Origin: Pseudomonas sp. MWU16-30317
GTDB lineage: Bacteria; Pseudomonadota; Gammaproteobacteria; Pseudomonadales; Pseudomonadaceae
Length of the DNA: 64,000 nt
Direction of reading: 5' to 3'
Assembly (NCBI RefSeq): GCF_020515695.1
Contig: NZ_JAIWJA010000001.1
Location: 434,001 to 498,000 of the forward strand
Under the pieces are notes generated by a model that was not told the origin of the DNA, did no database searches, and worked only from the letters and a program-made list of their open reading frames with translations. Within the stretch, counting starts at the first letter, position 1, and every line of letters begins with the position of its first letter. The position numbers and the translations under genes are program-made. Of this stretch, positions 1 through 8,602 are shown piece after piece.

Positions 1-2
1 CC

Positions 3-326
3 GTGGTGTCGCGGATCAATCAGTGTGTGTATTGCTGCTCGGTGCACGCCCAGCGTTTCGAGCAGCTGGCCAAGCGCAATGATGTGATCGCCGAAGTGTT
101 CGCCGATCCGGCGACGGCCGGGACCACACCGCGCGAGCGTGCCATCGTGCAGTTTTCGATCGATCTGACGGTTGATCCGGCGAATATCAGCGCAGCGAAT
201 ATCGCGGCGCTGCGTGAGCATGGGCTCGAAGAGGGGCCGATTCTGGACCTGATCCACGCGATTTCGATTTTCGCCTGGGCCAATCGGCTGATGCTCAATC
301 TGGGTGAGCCGGTGTACAACGTCTAG
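3..326 (+). CDS. Carboxymuconolactone decarboxylase / AhpD-like protein, 3' part
   Basis: The reading frame is open to the left edge of the window, so the true start lies outside and only the last 107 or so residues are seen. Near the visible N-terminus is the pattern C-V-Y-C-C-S-V-H, which fits the CxxCxxxH redox motif of AhpD-like alkylhydroperoxidases in the CMD family. An all-helical tail ending in NRLMLNLGEP also fits that family. It probably reduces peroxides or acts on a small metabolite, but the family is broad and the substrate cannot be told. It ends just before a REP palindrome and shows no operon link to the next gene, which is on the other strand. Confidence 0.72.
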   Translation: MVSRINQCVYCCSVHAQRFEQLAKRNDVIAEVFADPATAGTTPRERAIVQFSIDLTVDPANISAANIAALREHGLEEGPILDLIHAISIFAWANRLMLNLGEPVYNV

Positions 327-344
327 GTTTGCGTTAGCAGCACT

Positions 345-433
345 GGCCTCTTCGCGGGCAAGCCTCGCTCCCACAGACTCAGCCGATCTTGAGTCGTCCA
401 CCTGTGGGAGCGAGGCTTGCCCGCGAAGGGGCC
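345..433. repeat. REPIN (paired inverted REP elements)
   Basis: Two arms, 345-376 and 401-433, are near-perfect reverse complements of each other, with core TTCGCGGGCAAGCC and the inner end GCTCCCACAG. A 24-nt spacer carries CGATCTTGAGTCGTCC. The same arm and spacer words recur at about 5967, 11530 and, in decayed form, 49884. This is the usual Pseudomonas REP pair found between genes. Here it lies between two convergent genes and could act as a transcription end or gyrase/IHF site; that role is inference. Confidence 0.9.
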
Positions 434-485
434 CTTTCAAGCGATAGATCTTTTAGGTCCATACGCGAGCCAGAACATCACAGCG

Positions 486-1640
486 TTACCAAAGCGGCGC
501 GGGTGCTTTCAGGGCCTGGTCAAGAATTGCGATCGCCTGCTCCACATCCGCCGTATGGCTGTAGCGGCCGAGGCTGATGCGCACGCTGCTGCTGGCCTGG
601 CTGTGGTCCAGCCCGATGGCGAGCAATACGTGGGACGCTGCGTTACTGGCGGAATTGCACGCCGAGGTCGACGACACGGCCAGCGCTCCAGCGAGCGAGG
701 CACTATTGAACCCAGACTTGGCGATGCACAGGTTCAGCGTATGCGGGATGCGCTGAGCTGCGCAGCCATTGAGCGTCACCCCCGGCAGCGCCAACAGGCC
801 TTCACGCAACTGCTGCGACAGCGCGGTGATGCGTTGCGTTTCGGCTTGTTGTTCATTCGCCGCGATGGCAAATGCACTGCCCATGCCGACGATCTGATGA
901 GTCGCCAAGGTGCCCGACCGCAACCCTTGCTCGTGCCCGCCACCATGGATCTGCGCCTGCACTGCGCCCCGTGCACGCGGGCCCACGTACAAAGCGCCGA
1001 TGCCTTTGGGGCCATACGTCTTGTGCGCCGAGAACGACATCAAGTCGACCTCCAACGCGGCCAGGTCGATATCGACCTTGCCCGTCGCCTGTGCGGCATC
1101 GACATGAAACAAAGCGCCATGCTCGCGCACCAACGTACCGATCGAAGCGATATCGGTCAGCGTACCCAGTTCGTTATTCACTCGCATCAGCGACACCAGC
1201 AAGGTGTCCGCGCGCAAGGCCGCCTGCACCGCTGCGGGCTGAATCAGCCCGTTGCCATCCGGAGTCAGCCAGGTGACAGGAAAACCCTGGGCTTCAAGCT
1301 GATTCACCGTGTCGATGACCGCCTTGTGTTCGAGCACGCTGGTGATCAGGTGGCGACGCTGCGGTGTGCTGGCCATGGCGACGCCCTTGATCGCCAGGTT
1401 GTTGGACTCGGTCGCGCCCGACGTCCAGATGATCGACTCGGCGGGCGCTCCCACCAACTCGCCCACCTGGCGCCGCGCCAGTTCCACTGCCTGCCTGGCA
1501 TTGCTGCCGAAGGCATGGGAGATGGACGCCGGATTACCGAAGTTGCCCGAACGCCCCAGGCACTCGACCATGGCCTGGATGACGCGGTCGTCGACGGGGG
1601 TGGTGGCGGCATAGTCGAAATAGAGCGGGAGAGGAGTCAT
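486..1640 (-). CDS. Cysteine desulfurase (NifS/IscS family), stand-alone
   Basis: This is a PLP enzyme that takes sulfur from L-cysteine as an enzyme-bound persulfide for Fe-S clusters or thiolation. The N-terminal YFDYAATTP signature, the PLP-binding lysine in SFSAHKTYGPKG (Lys207) and the catalytic-loop cysteine in SSTSACNSAS (Cys328, the same number as in IscS) are all present. The length of 384 residues fits IscS. ATG at 1640 was chosen because the fold begins there; a GTG at 1655 is possible, and neither has a good ribosome binding site. No iscU, iscA, sufE or csdE lies next to it, so this is not the housekeeping isc locus. An AT-rich stretch at 1690-1790 probably holds its promoter. Confidence 0.9.
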   Translation of the reverse strand: MTPLPLYFDYAATTPVDDRVIQAMVECLGRSGNFGNPASISHAFGSNARQAVELARRQVGELVGAPAESIIWTSGATESNNLAIKGVAMASTPQRRHLITSVLEHKAVIDTVNQLEAQGFPVTWLTPDGNGLIQPAAVQAALRADTLLVSLMRVNNELGTLTDIASIGTLVREHGALFHVDAAQATGKVDIDLAALEVDLMSFSAHKTYGPKGIGALYVGPRARGAVQAQIHGGGHEQGLRSGTLATHQIVGMGSAFAIAANEQQAETQRITALSQQLREGLLALPGVTLNGCAAQRIPHTLNLCIAKSGFNSASLAGALAVSSTSACNSASNAASHVLLAIGLDHSQASSSVRISLGRYSHTADVEQAIAILDQALKAPAPLW

Positions 1641-1796
1641 GGGGAAGGATTTCACGAGTGACTGAGAATAGGGAAAGGTTACTCGTGTCAGTGGAGAAAT
1701 ATTTTGATAAAACCGCTCTATGTCGCGGGTGGCATGGAAATAAATTCGGTAATCTGGTACTTATTCGAATTAATATTCTCCTCAGTGTTCCGGCGA

Positions 1797-2843
1797 CTAG
1801 CTACTTTGGCGCCACTGCCGCGGGCTGACCCCGAACCAGCGCTTGAACGCCCGGGAAAACGCGCTCGTTTCTGAATAACCCAACAACGGCGCCAGTTGCG
1901 AAATGCTCAAGTGCCCATCGCGCAAATGCTGGCGCGCCATGGCCTGGCGGGTCTGGTCCACCATCTGAGTGAAACTCAAACCGTGGTCACGCAAGCGCCG
2001 TTGCAGGATCGTCGGACTCAACTGCAGGTGTTCGGCAATCAACTCCAGCACCGGTTCGCCATGATGCAGCGTGGCTCGCAACAGTTGTCGTATCTGCTCT
2101 GGCAGTTCCGCCCCGCAGGTTCGTTCGCCGAGCTGGCGAATGGCGTCCTTGACCACCATCAGCAGCATCGGGTCGTGGCCCGGCATGGCGTGGCCGATCA
2201 ATGGCTGCTTGGGGATCAGCATCCAGTTGCCGCCCTGACCGAAGCGCACCGGTGCACCGAAGGCGTCGCGATGCTCGCGCCAGTCCTGCGGGCGGGCGTG
2301 CTCGAAGCCCACTTCGCGCGGCGTCCAGCCGTCACCCAGCACATGGCGGATCAGGTTGGCTGCCATGCCCATGGTCAGTTCAGCGTCCTGACGACACTCG
2401 ACGATGGCGTCGTGGCGCACTTGATAGTCGAAACGGTAGCACTCGCCCTGGTCCACCAGGCGGATCAAGGTGCTGTGCTGGTGATAGGGGAAGGCTGCGG
2501 CGAAGTTGATCAGTGCCTGCTCGAGATTTTCCGAGCACAGCCCCACATAACCCAGCAGCCCCAGGGCCTGGGGCTTGAACTGCTGACCGTAACGCAGGCC
2601 GAAGTTGTCGCAACCGGTTTGCCGGGCGGCTTCTTCGAGCACCTGGCAATAGTTGGGCAACGCCAGGCTCAAGGTGGGGTGTTGCAGTTGTTCGGGGTCG
2701 ATACCGGCGCGGCCGAACACTCGGTCCAGGTCACCGCCGTGGTGGCTGATGAAGCCGTCCAGACCATTGGCTGCCGCTGACAACACGCCTTGGTTGCTGG
2801 GGCGGGCGGTGCTGGCGGCGGGTGCGAGGAAGGGCTGGAGCAT
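1797..2843 (-). CDS. AraC-family transcriptional regulator, probably of ethanolamine use
   Basis: The protein has 348 residues if started at ATG 2843 (MLQPFLAP); ATG 2885 is an alternative, and the longer open frame to 3155 runs through the divergent promoter region and is unlikely to be coding. The N-terminal about 210 residues match the arabinose-binding-like domain of OruR/ArgR-type AraC proteins (GFISHHGGDLDRVFGRAGI). The C-terminal about 100 residues form the double helix-turn-helix, with LAPLLGYSETSAFSRAFKRWFG and closing SPRQWR. It is transcribed divergently from the permease-eutB-eutC operon, so it is probably its ethanolamine-responsive activator; this is inferred from position only. 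Confidence 0.87.
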   Translation of the reverse strand: MLQPFLAPAASTARPSNQGVLSAAANGLDGFISHHGGDLDRVFGRAGIDPEQLQHPTLSLALPNYCQVLEEAARQTGCDNFGLRYGQQFKPQALGLLGYVGLCSENLEQALINFAAAFPYHQHSTLIRLVDQGECYRFDYQVRHDAIVECRQDAELTMGMAANLIRHVLGDGWTPREVGFEHARPQDWREHRDAFGAPVRFGQGGNWMLIPKQPLIGHAMPGHDPMLLMVVKDAIRQLGERTCGAELPEQIRQLLRATLHHGEPVLELIAEHLQLSPTILQRRLRDHGLSFTQMVDQTRQAMARQHLRDGHLSISQLAPLLGYSETSAFSRAFKRWFGVSPRQWRQSS

Positions 2844-2918
2844 AGTCAATCGGTACCGTTGAAGATCTGTATGAAAATGTTTCATGCAAAGTCCATTCCG
2901 GCTGATGACCGTATTCGC

Positions 2919-3012
2919 CTGTAGCAAGGAGGCCCGCGCTCGATCACCTGTTATCAGGCACATTACTTGTAACGGATAGACCGCAGCCGGGGCCGAGGCC
3001 CTCGCTACAAGG
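2919..3012. repeat. Palindromic pair of second REP-like type
   Basis: CTGTAGCAAGGAGGCC at the left end and GGCCGAGGCCCTCGCTACAAGG at the right are imperfect reverse complements of the TGTAGCGAGGG-type word, enclosing about 55 nt. A related hairpin is at 30597-30631. It lies in the divergent regulatory gap upstream of the ethanolamine permease. The two types of repeat in this window (TTCGCGGGCAAG and TGTAGCGAGGG) appear to be separate families. Confidence 0.5.
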
Positions 3013-3078
3013 ATGAATGCCGTAGAAGTGTGCGTTTCTGGGGCGCACCGCCCCGCTTTGGCGCGACGATCGTAAAAA

Positions 3079-3115
3079 TTGACCGCACAGCGCAAATGCG
3101 CGTTTTCGCGGTCAA
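3079..3115. promoter_or_regulatory. Inverted repeat, candidate operator of the eat-eutBC operon
   Basis: TTGACCGC at 3079-3086 is exactly complementary to GCGGTCAA at 3108-3115, and a shorter GCGC-AAAT-GCGC palindrome lies between them. The site sits 71-107 bp upstream of the permease start in the gap shared with the AraC-type gene. A TATGCT at 3138-3143 could be a -10 box; the hexamer 17 bp further upstream is poor, as expected of an activator-dependent promoter. Binding by the AraC-type protein is inference. Confidence 0.45.
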
Positions 3116-3185
3116 GTCTTGGCCCGTAGCCTATGGTTATGCTGGCCTTACGCAATCTTGCCGCTGGATTTCCGAGGTGTGATCA

Positions 3186-4547
3186 ATGACCGTCAATACA
3201 CTCAAGCCCACGCTGGGCACACTGCACTTGTGGGGCATCGCCGTCGGGCTGGTGATCTCTGGTGAGTACTTTGGCTGGAGCTATGGCTGGGGCACCGCCG
3301 GTACCTTGGGGTTTCTGGTCACGACGCTGATGGTCGCCGTGATGTACACCTGCTTCATCTTCAGCTTTACCGAACTGACCACCGCTATTCCTAACGCTGG
3401 CGGGCCGTTTGCCTACAGCCTGCGGGCCTTTGGTGTGGGTGGCGGGATGATCGCCGGGCTGGCGACACTGATCGAGTTCGTCTTCGCGCCACCGGCCATC
3501 GCCATGGCCATCGGTGCCTACCTCAACGTGCAGTTCCCGGGGCTGGACCCGCGCTGGGCAGCCGTCGGCGCGTACGTAGTGTTCATGAGCCTGAACATCG
3601 TCGGGGTCAACATCGCCGCGACCTTCGAACTGGTCGTGACCATCCTTGCGGTCATCGAACTGCTGGTATTCATGGGTGTGGTCGCGCCGGGCTTCAGCTT
3701 CAGCAACTTCGTGCTCGGTGGCTGGTCGGGTGAGAACAGCTTCAGCAGCGGCTCCATCGCCGGTATCTTTGCGGCGATACCTTTCGCGATCTGGTTCTTC
3801 CTCGCGATCGAAGGCGCCGCCATGGCCGCCGAAGAGGCCAAGGACCCCAAGCGCACCATCCCGCGTGCCTATATCGGCGGCATCCTGACCCTGGTGGTGC
3901 TGGCCATCGGTACGATGATCTTCGCCGGTGGCGTGGGTGACTGGCGCGCGCTGTCGAACATCAACGATCCCTTGCCACAAGCGATGAAAACCGTGGTCGG
4001 CGGCAACTCCAACTGGATGCACATGCTGGTGTGGATCGGCCTGTTCGGCCTGGTCGCGAGCTTCCACGGCATCATCCTGGGCTACTCGCGTCAATTCTTC
4101 GCTTTGGCGCGCGCCGGCTTCCTGCCCAAAGGCCTGGCCAAGCTGTCACGCTTCCAGACCCCGCACCGCGCCATCCTCGCCGGTGGCGTGGTCGGCATCG
4201 CGGCGATCTTCAGCGACAGCCTGGTCAACCTGCAAGGCATGACCCTGACGGCCGCCATGATCACCATGTCGGTGTTCGGCGCCATCGTCATGTACATCGT
4301 CAGCATGCTCAGCCTGTTCAAACTGCGCACCAGCGAGCCGCATCTGGAGCGCAGCTTCCGCGCCCCTGGCTACCCGATCGTGCCGGGCATCGCCCTGGTG
4401 CTGGCGGTGGTTTGCCTGATCGCGATGATCTGGTTCAACACCCTGATCTTCGGCGTCTTCCTCGCCTTGATGGTGGTGGGTGCGCTGTTCTGCGCCGCCG
4501 TACGCAGCCGCGGTGTGCCCAGTGCAGCCTTGACCACAGGAGCTTGA
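3186..4547 (+). CDS. eat: Ethanolamine permease (APC family)
   Basis: This is an inner-membrane amino acid/polyamine/organocation transporter of 453 residues with about 12 hydrophobic segments. It starts with LHLWGIAVGLVISGEYFGWSYG and has the NAGGPFAYSLRAFG stretch of TM3, both as in bacterial ethanolamine permeases. The start ATG has GAGG 8 bp upstream. eutB begins 3 bp after its stop, so the two are co-transcribed. It imports ethanolamine as substrate for the lyase encoded by the next genes. No eut microcompartment shell genes are present, as is usual for Pseudomonas. Confidence 0.92.
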   Translation: MTVNTLKPTLGTLHLWGIAVGLVISGEYFGWSYGWGTAGTLGFLVTTLMVAVMYTCFIFSFTELTTAIPNAGGPFAYSLRAFGVGGGMIAGLATLIEFVFAPPAIAMAIGAYLNVQFPGLDPRWAAVGAYVVFMSLNIVGVNIAATFELVVTILAVIELLVFMGVVAPGFSFSNFVLGGWSGENSFSSGSIAGIFAAIPFAIWFFLAIEGAAMAAEEAKDPKRTIPRAYIGGILTLVVLAIGTMIFAGGVGDWRALSNINDPLPQAMKTVVGGNSNWMHMLVWIGLFGLVASFHGIILGYSRQFFALARAGFLPKGLAKLSRFQTPHRAILAGGVVGIAAIFSDSLVNLQGMTLTAAMITMSVFGAIVMYIVSMLSLFKLRTSEPHLERSFRAPGYPIVPGIALVLAVVCLIAMIWFNTLIFGVFLALMVVGALFCAAVRSRGVPSAALTTGA

Positions 4548-4550
4548 GCC

Positions 4551-5945
4551 ATGAGCGGTTTCGTACACACAGTGGGTGGCCAGACCTGGCGCTTCGACAG
4601 TCTCAAGTCGTTGTTGGCCAAGGCCAGCCCGGCGCGTTCGGGCGATTACCTGGCAGGCGTCGCCGCTGCCAGCGACGCCGAGCGCGCGGCCGCACAAATG
4701 GCCCTGGCGGACGTACCGCTCAAGCAGTTCCTCACCGAGGTGGTGATCCCCTATGAAGTCGACGAGGTCACGCGGCTGATCATCGACGGCCATGATGCCG
4801 AGGCCTTCGCCGTGGTCAGCCATCTGACCGTAGGCGGGTTGCGTGACTGGCTGCTCGGGGATGAGGCCGATGAGCACAGCCTGCGCGCTTTGGCGCCTGG
4901 GCTGACACCGGAAATGGCCGCCGCGGTGTCGAAGATCATGCGCATTCAGGACCTGGTGCTGGTGGCGCAGAAGATCCGCGTGGTCACCCGTTTTCGCAAC
5001 ACAATCGGGCTGCGTGGGCGAATGTCCACGCGCCTGCAGCCCAACCATCCGACCGATGACCCGGCCGGAATCGCCGCCAGCACCCTGGACGGCCTGTTGT
5101 ACGGCAACGGCGATGCCATGATCGGCATCAACCCGGCTACTGACAGCCTCAGCGCCATCACCGAGCTGTTGAAGATGCTCGATGGCGTGATCAACCATTA
5201 CAAGATTCCCACCCAGGCGTGCGTGCTGACCCACGTCACCTCGTCGATCGCCGCCATCGAGCGCGGCGTGCCGCTGGACCTGGTGTTCCAGTCCATCGCC
5301 GGCACCCAGGCGGCCAACGAGAGTTTCGGTATCAGCCTGCAGCTGTTGCAAGAAGGTTACGAAGCGGGCCTGAGCCTCAAGCGCGGCACGGTCGGCAACA
5401 ACCTCATGTATTTCGAGACCGGGCAGGGCAGTGCGCTGTCGGCCAACGCCCACCATGGCGTCGACCAGCAGACCTGCGAATCCCGCGCCTATGGCGTGGC
5501 TCGGCATTTCAAGCCGTTTCTGGTCAATACCGTGGTCGGTTTCATCGGCCCCGAGTACCTGTACAACGGCAAGCAGATCATCCGCGCCGGCCTCGAAGAT
5601 CACTTCTGCGGCAAGCTGCTGGGCGTGCCCATGGGCTGCGACATCTGCTATACCAACCACGCCGAAGCCGATCAGGATGACATGGACATGCTGCTGACCC
5701 TGTTGGGGGTGGCGGGCATCAATTTCATCATGGGAATCCCGGGTTCGGACGACATCATGCTCAACTACCAGACCACCTCGTTCCATGATGCGCTGTACGC
5801 GCGCAAGACGCTGGGCCTCAAGCCCGCGCCGGAATATGAAGAGTGGCTGGCACGCATGGGCATCCTGCATCAACGCGATGGCGAGTTGCGCCTGGGTAAC
5901 CGTTTGCCTGCGGCGTTCCGGCAGGCGTTGGCGCAGCTTACCTGA
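4551..5945 (+). CDS. eutB: Ethanolamine ammonia-lyase large subunit EutB
   Basis: This is the catalytic alpha subunit of the adenosylcobalamin-dependent lyase that splits ethanolamine into acetaldehyde and ammonia. Its 464 residues form a TIM barrel. The substrate/radical-site segment STRLQPNHPTDDPAG holds Arg161 and Gln163, matching the Arg160/Gln162 pair of the enteric enzyme. Other family blocks are FQSIAGTQAANESFGISL, GVPMGCDICYTNHAEADQDD and GIPGSDDIMLNYQTTSFHD. It follows the permease by 3 bp, while the small subunit comes only after a 211-bp gap filled by a REP structure. Confidence 0.97.
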   Translation: MSGFVHTVGGQTWRFDSLKSLLAKASPARSGDYLAGVAAASDAERAAAQMALADVPLKQFLTEVVIPYEVDEVTRLIIDGHDAEAFAVVSHLTVGGLRDWLLGDEADEHSLRALAPGLTPEMAAAVSKIMRIQDLVLVAQKIRVVTRFRNTIGLRGRMSTRLQPNHPTDDPAGIAASTLDGLLYGNGDAMIGINPATDSLSAITELLKMLDGVINHYKIPTQACVLTHVTSSIAAIERGVPLDLVFQSIAGTQAANESFGISLQLLQEGYEAGLSLKRGTVGNNLMYFETGQGSALSANAHHGVDQQTCESRAYGVARHFKPFLVNTVVGFIGPEYLYNGKQIIRAGLEDHFCGKLLGVPMGCDICYTNHAEADQDDMDMLLTLLGVAGINFIMGIPGSDDIMLNYQTTSFHDALYARKTLGLKPAPEYEEWLARMGILHQRDGELRLGNRLPAAFRQALAQLT

Positions 5946-5966
5946 TGTACTTGTGCAAACCGGGCC

Positions 5967-6107
5967 GGCCCCTTCGCGGGCAAGCCTTGCTCCCACAGTG
6001 CAAGCTGGACCTGAGTCGTACACCTGTGGGAGCAAGCCTTGCTCCCACAGTGCAAGCTGGACCTGAGTCGTACACCTGTGGGAGCAAGGCTTGCCCGCGA
6101 AGAGGCC
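5967..6107. repeat. Enlarged REPIN with internal 52-bp tandem duplication
   Basis: The outer arms (about 5967-5998 and 6076-6107) are the same REP words as at 345-433. The middle contains two identical copies of a 52-bp unit, 5981-6032 and 6033-6084. Their junction makes a new perfect 23-bp palindrome at 6026-6048 (GTGGGAGCAAG-C-CTTGCTCCCAC), so the element has four arms rather than two. It lies entirely between eutB and eutC, subunit genes that must be made together. Confidence 0.93.
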
Positions 6108-6156
6108 ATCAGCAGCACGCGAATCCAGCGACCTGCATAGAAAACCGAGGTACCCC

Positions 6157-7008
6157 GTGAAACTGCCCCCCGATGACACCCCGCCCTCTACCAGCCCCGC
6201 CCAGGCCGACCCCTGGCAGCAACTGCGCAATCTGACCGCCGCGCGTATCGCCCTGGGTCGCGCCGGTACCAGCTTGCCCACCAGCGCTCAGCTGGACTTT
6301 CAGTTCGCCCACGCCCAGGCCCGCGATGCCGTGCACCTGCCGTTCGACGGCGGGGCGCTGGCCACGCAACTGGCCGAGCGTGGCCGTGAGTGCCTGAGCT
6401 TGCACAGCGCCGCCGCCGATCGCCACGTTTACCTGCAACGTCCCGACCTGGGGCGCCGGCTCGATGACGACTCGGCGGCGTTGCTCGATGCCCACGCACA
6501 AGCCAACCCCCAGGGTTACGACGTCGCGGTGGTGATCGCCGACGGTCTGTCGGCGCTGGCGGTCGATCGCCATAGCCTGGCGATGCTGCGACGTATCGAC
6601 GACCAGGCCGCCGCCGAGGGTTGGAGCCTGGCACCCGTGACCCTGGTCAGCCAGGGCCGCGTGGCGGTGGCCGACGAAGTGGCGCAGCGCCTCAAGGCGC
6701 GCATGGTGGTGATCCTGATCGGCGAGCGCCCTGGGCTCAGTTCACCGGACAGCCTGGGCCTGTATTTCACCTACGCGCCGCGGGTCGGGCTGACCGATGC
6801 GGCACGCAACTGCATATCCAACGTGCGCCTCGAAGGCATGAGCTACGGCATGGCCGCGCACAAATTGCTGTACCTGATGCGTGAGGCCTGTGTGCGGCAG
6901 TTATCGGGCGTGAGCCTCAAGGATGAAGCCCAGGTGCCGCTGCTGGAAGCGGGCGAGGGTGAGCGACCGGGGAATTTTCTGCTGGCCGGGACGCGTCGGC
7001 AAGACTAG
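6157..7008 (+). CDS. eutC: Ethanolamine ammonia-lyase small subunit EutC
   Basis: This is the beta subunit needed for the cobalamin site of the EutBC complex. The chosen GTG at 6157 gives 283 residues beginning [14 protein letters not shown] and has CCGAGG 6 bp upstream. A longer frame from 6091 would start inside the REP repeat and is rejected. Typical blocks are [51 protein letters not shown] and [17 protein letters not shown]. The stop overlaps the stop of the next gene, which is on the opposite strand. Confidence 0.95.
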   Translation: MKLPPDDTPPSTSPAQADPWQQLRNLTAARIALGRAGTSLPTSAQLDFQFAHAQARDAVHLPFDGGALATQLAERGRECLSLHSAAADRHVYLQRPDLGRRLDDDSAALLDAHAQANPQGYDVAVVIADGLSALAVDRHSLAMLRRIDDQAAAEGWSLAPVTLVSQGRVAVADEVAQRLKARMVVILIGERPGLSSPDSLGLYFTYAPRVGLTDAARNCISNVRLEGMSYGMAAHKLLYLMREACVRQLSGVSLKDEAQVPLLEAGEGERPGNFLLAGTRRQD

Positions 7009-7403
7009 GCGTCGCGCAGCAAGTCGTTGGCGTTGAGCAGGTTGAAGGCGATTTCCGGACGTTTTTCCAGACTGCGGCGAATCGCGGCGGGGATCGCCTG
7101 ACGGGTCTTGCGGCACATCCCCGGCAGTTCATCGAGCTCGATACGGATGCCGCGCATAGTGCGCACTTCATTGGCGCCGGGGCCCACGTGCACGCGCAAG
7201 CCCAGTTGCTCGAACATGCGTTGCTGCACGCGCACCAGGTCAGCCAGGCTGTCGAGGTTTTCGAGACGTTCGAGCAAGCGTTTCTCTTCCTGGCGGGTCA
7301 GCAGCAGAATCCGCAGGTCAGCGTCTGGCAACGCTTGCAGCCGTTCGCGCTCGCATATGCAAGCACCGGGCGGGCAGGGTTGGCGCAGTGGGGGTGGGTT
7401 CAT
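7005..7403 (-). CDS. Conserved hypothetical protein with N-terminal cysteine cluster
   Basis: The 132-residue protein is not recognised. The N-terminus reads [15 protein letters not shown], giving three cysteines in a C-x5-C-x-C pattern that could bind metal. The centre is strongly helical and charged ([24 protein letters not shown]), and the C-terminus is [18 protein letters not shown]. It converges on eutC with stop codons overlapping, and codon use matches its neighbours. It is probably real because the frame is intact and its amino acid composition is balanced, unlike the antisense shadows around it. Confidence 0.65.
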   Translation of the reverse strand: MNPPPLRQPCPPGACICERERLQALPDADLRILLLTRQEEKRLLERLENLDSLADLVRVQQRMFEQLGLRVHVGPGANEVRTMRGIRIELDELPGMCRKTRQAIPAAIRRSLEKRPEIAFNLLNANDLLRDA

Positions 7404-7549
7404 GGGGTCAGATCATAGTCTTGGTCGGTGATCTTGCCTACTGAAGCGCTGCGACCAGGCAAAACACCCGTTCAGCGCCCACAGATGAAACCTCATGCCA
7501 CCTGAGGTAACCTTGTCGGCCGTCTGTATCCTGCCGTATTGAAGGCCCT

Positions 7550-7780
7550 TTGCCGTTGAGTTCATATTCCGATCCATACGCCGAGCGCGATGAACACATG
7601 CTGGAGTGGTCGCGCCAGTGGCTACTCGAAGGCGATATCGTGCGCTGCCCCTATTGCCATAACTATCAGCCCCTGAGCCGCGGGCATCGGGTATTCGTGC
7701 ACCAGGAGCAATGCAAGGGCGCGGGCTTTGCCGAGCAATACCCCTGGCGCTGGCTGGCGTGGAATCTGCGCTCGCTGTGA
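7550..7780 (+). CDS. Small zinc-ribbon-like hypothetical protein
   Basis: The open frame gives 76 residues from a TTG at 7550; a second TTG at 7556 and an internal ATG (residue 17) are also possible, so the start is uncertain. The centre has CPYCHNY and a later H-Q-E-Q-C, a CxxC...HxxxC arrangement typical of small zinc ribbons. The rest is acidic and aromatic (ERDEHMLEWSRQWLLEGDIVR). No function is known to me. It stands alone between the cysteine-cluster protein and the pqi operon. Confidence 0.55.
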   Translation: MPLSSYSDPYAERDEHMLEWSRQWLLEGDIVRCPYCHNYQPLSRGHRVFVHQEQCKGAGFAEQYPWRWLAWNLRSL

Positions 7781-7993
7781 GTCGTGGGCCGCGAACCTTC
7801 CGCGACCCTTGAACCCTGCGCCACCAGTCGCGGTCTATGGCAAGTGGCTATCTCTGCAGGACTCGCCGAGACGGCCTCCACACTGTGAAGTCGCAGTTGA
7901 TTGACGCCATAATGACGCCACTCGCCTGCGTTTGATTTATAGTGTCGCGCGCCCTGAGCCGGCATTTTTTCAACACGACGATCAAACTGCCCC

Positions 7994-8602
7994 ATGACCG
8001 AACCCTGCCCCTGGATCATTTGTGAACACTGCGACGCGGTCTACGCGCCGGTGCCGCTGCTCAGCGGGCAAAAATCCTTGTGCCAGCGCTGTGGCGGGGT
8101 GCTGGAACGCGGTCACGGGCTGAGCATTCAGCAACTGTTCGCGCTGTCGGTCACGGCGCTGATCCTGTTTCTGTTCGCCAATATTTTCCCGGTCATCTCC
8201 ATCAGTCTCAAGGGCCTGGCCAATGCCGCGACGCTGTGGCAGTCGGTCGAGGCCCTGGCGCAAGGGCAGATCAGCCTGATCGCGGCGGTAGCGGGCCTGT
8301 GTATCATCCTCGCTCCGGGCCTGCAGATCCTGCTGCTGTGCTGGTTGCTCAGCTACGCCAACGTTGGGCTGCGCGCGCCGGGCTTCAAGGCCTGTATGCG
8401 TACCCTCGAACAACTGCGGCCCTGGAGCATGCTCGAGGTGTGCCTGCTCGGCATCCTGGTGGCCATCGTCAAGCTCGGTGGCATGCTCAGTGTGCATCCG
8501 GGGCTGGGCTTGTGGGCGCTGGCCATGCTCACCGTGTTGATCATCCTGATATCCGGCAAGAGCATTCGGCGCCTATGGACCGAACTGGAGGAGCGCGAAT
8601 GA
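7994..8602 (+). CDS. pqiA: PqiA-type membrane protein, first half
   Basis: The 202 residues correspond to one half of the duplicated PqiA/YebS protein. An N-terminal double CxxC zinc-finger-like segment (CEHCDAVY...CQRCGGVL) is followed by four hydrophobic segments, including SVTALILFLFANIFPVISI, the family signature. PqiA is the inner-membrane partner of the MCE protein PqiB in lipid trafficking between the membranes. In E. coli the two halves are fused; here they are separate genes overlapping by ATGA at 8599-8602. Confidence 0.88.
   Translation: MTEPCPWIICEHCDAVYAPVPLLSGQKSLCQRCGGVLERGHGLSIQQLFALSVTALILFLFANIFPVISISLKGLANAATLWQSVEALAQGQISLIAAVAGLCIILAPGLQILLLCWLLSYANVGLRAPGFKACMRTLEQLRPWSMLEVCLLGILVAIVKLGGMLSVHPGLGLWALAMLTVLIILISGKSIRRLWTELEERE

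Noticed and set aside
417..1661. 414-residue plus-strand open frame opposite the cysteine desulfurase
   Set aside because: The opposite strand has full desulfurase motifs; this frame starts inside a REPIN.
2844..3155. N-terminal extension of the AraC-type regulator to 3155
   Set aside because: It would cover the divergent promoter, the REP-like pair and the dyad; the regulator fold starts at about 2843.
3145..3165. Possible sigma-54 promoter before the ethanolamine permease
   Set aside because: TGGCC and TTGCC are present but 11 bp apart instead of 7, so the spacing is wrong.
4146..6281. 711-residue minus-strand open frame opposite the permease and eutB
   Set aside because: Antisense shadow of two clear genes; product is His/Gln/Asp/Arg-rich without domains, as expected where high third-position GC removes stop codons on the other strand.
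8080..8598. N-terminal extension of the second pqiA half
   Set aside because: Overlaps the first half out of frame; ATG 8599 with ATGA overlap and GGAGGAG is clearly better.
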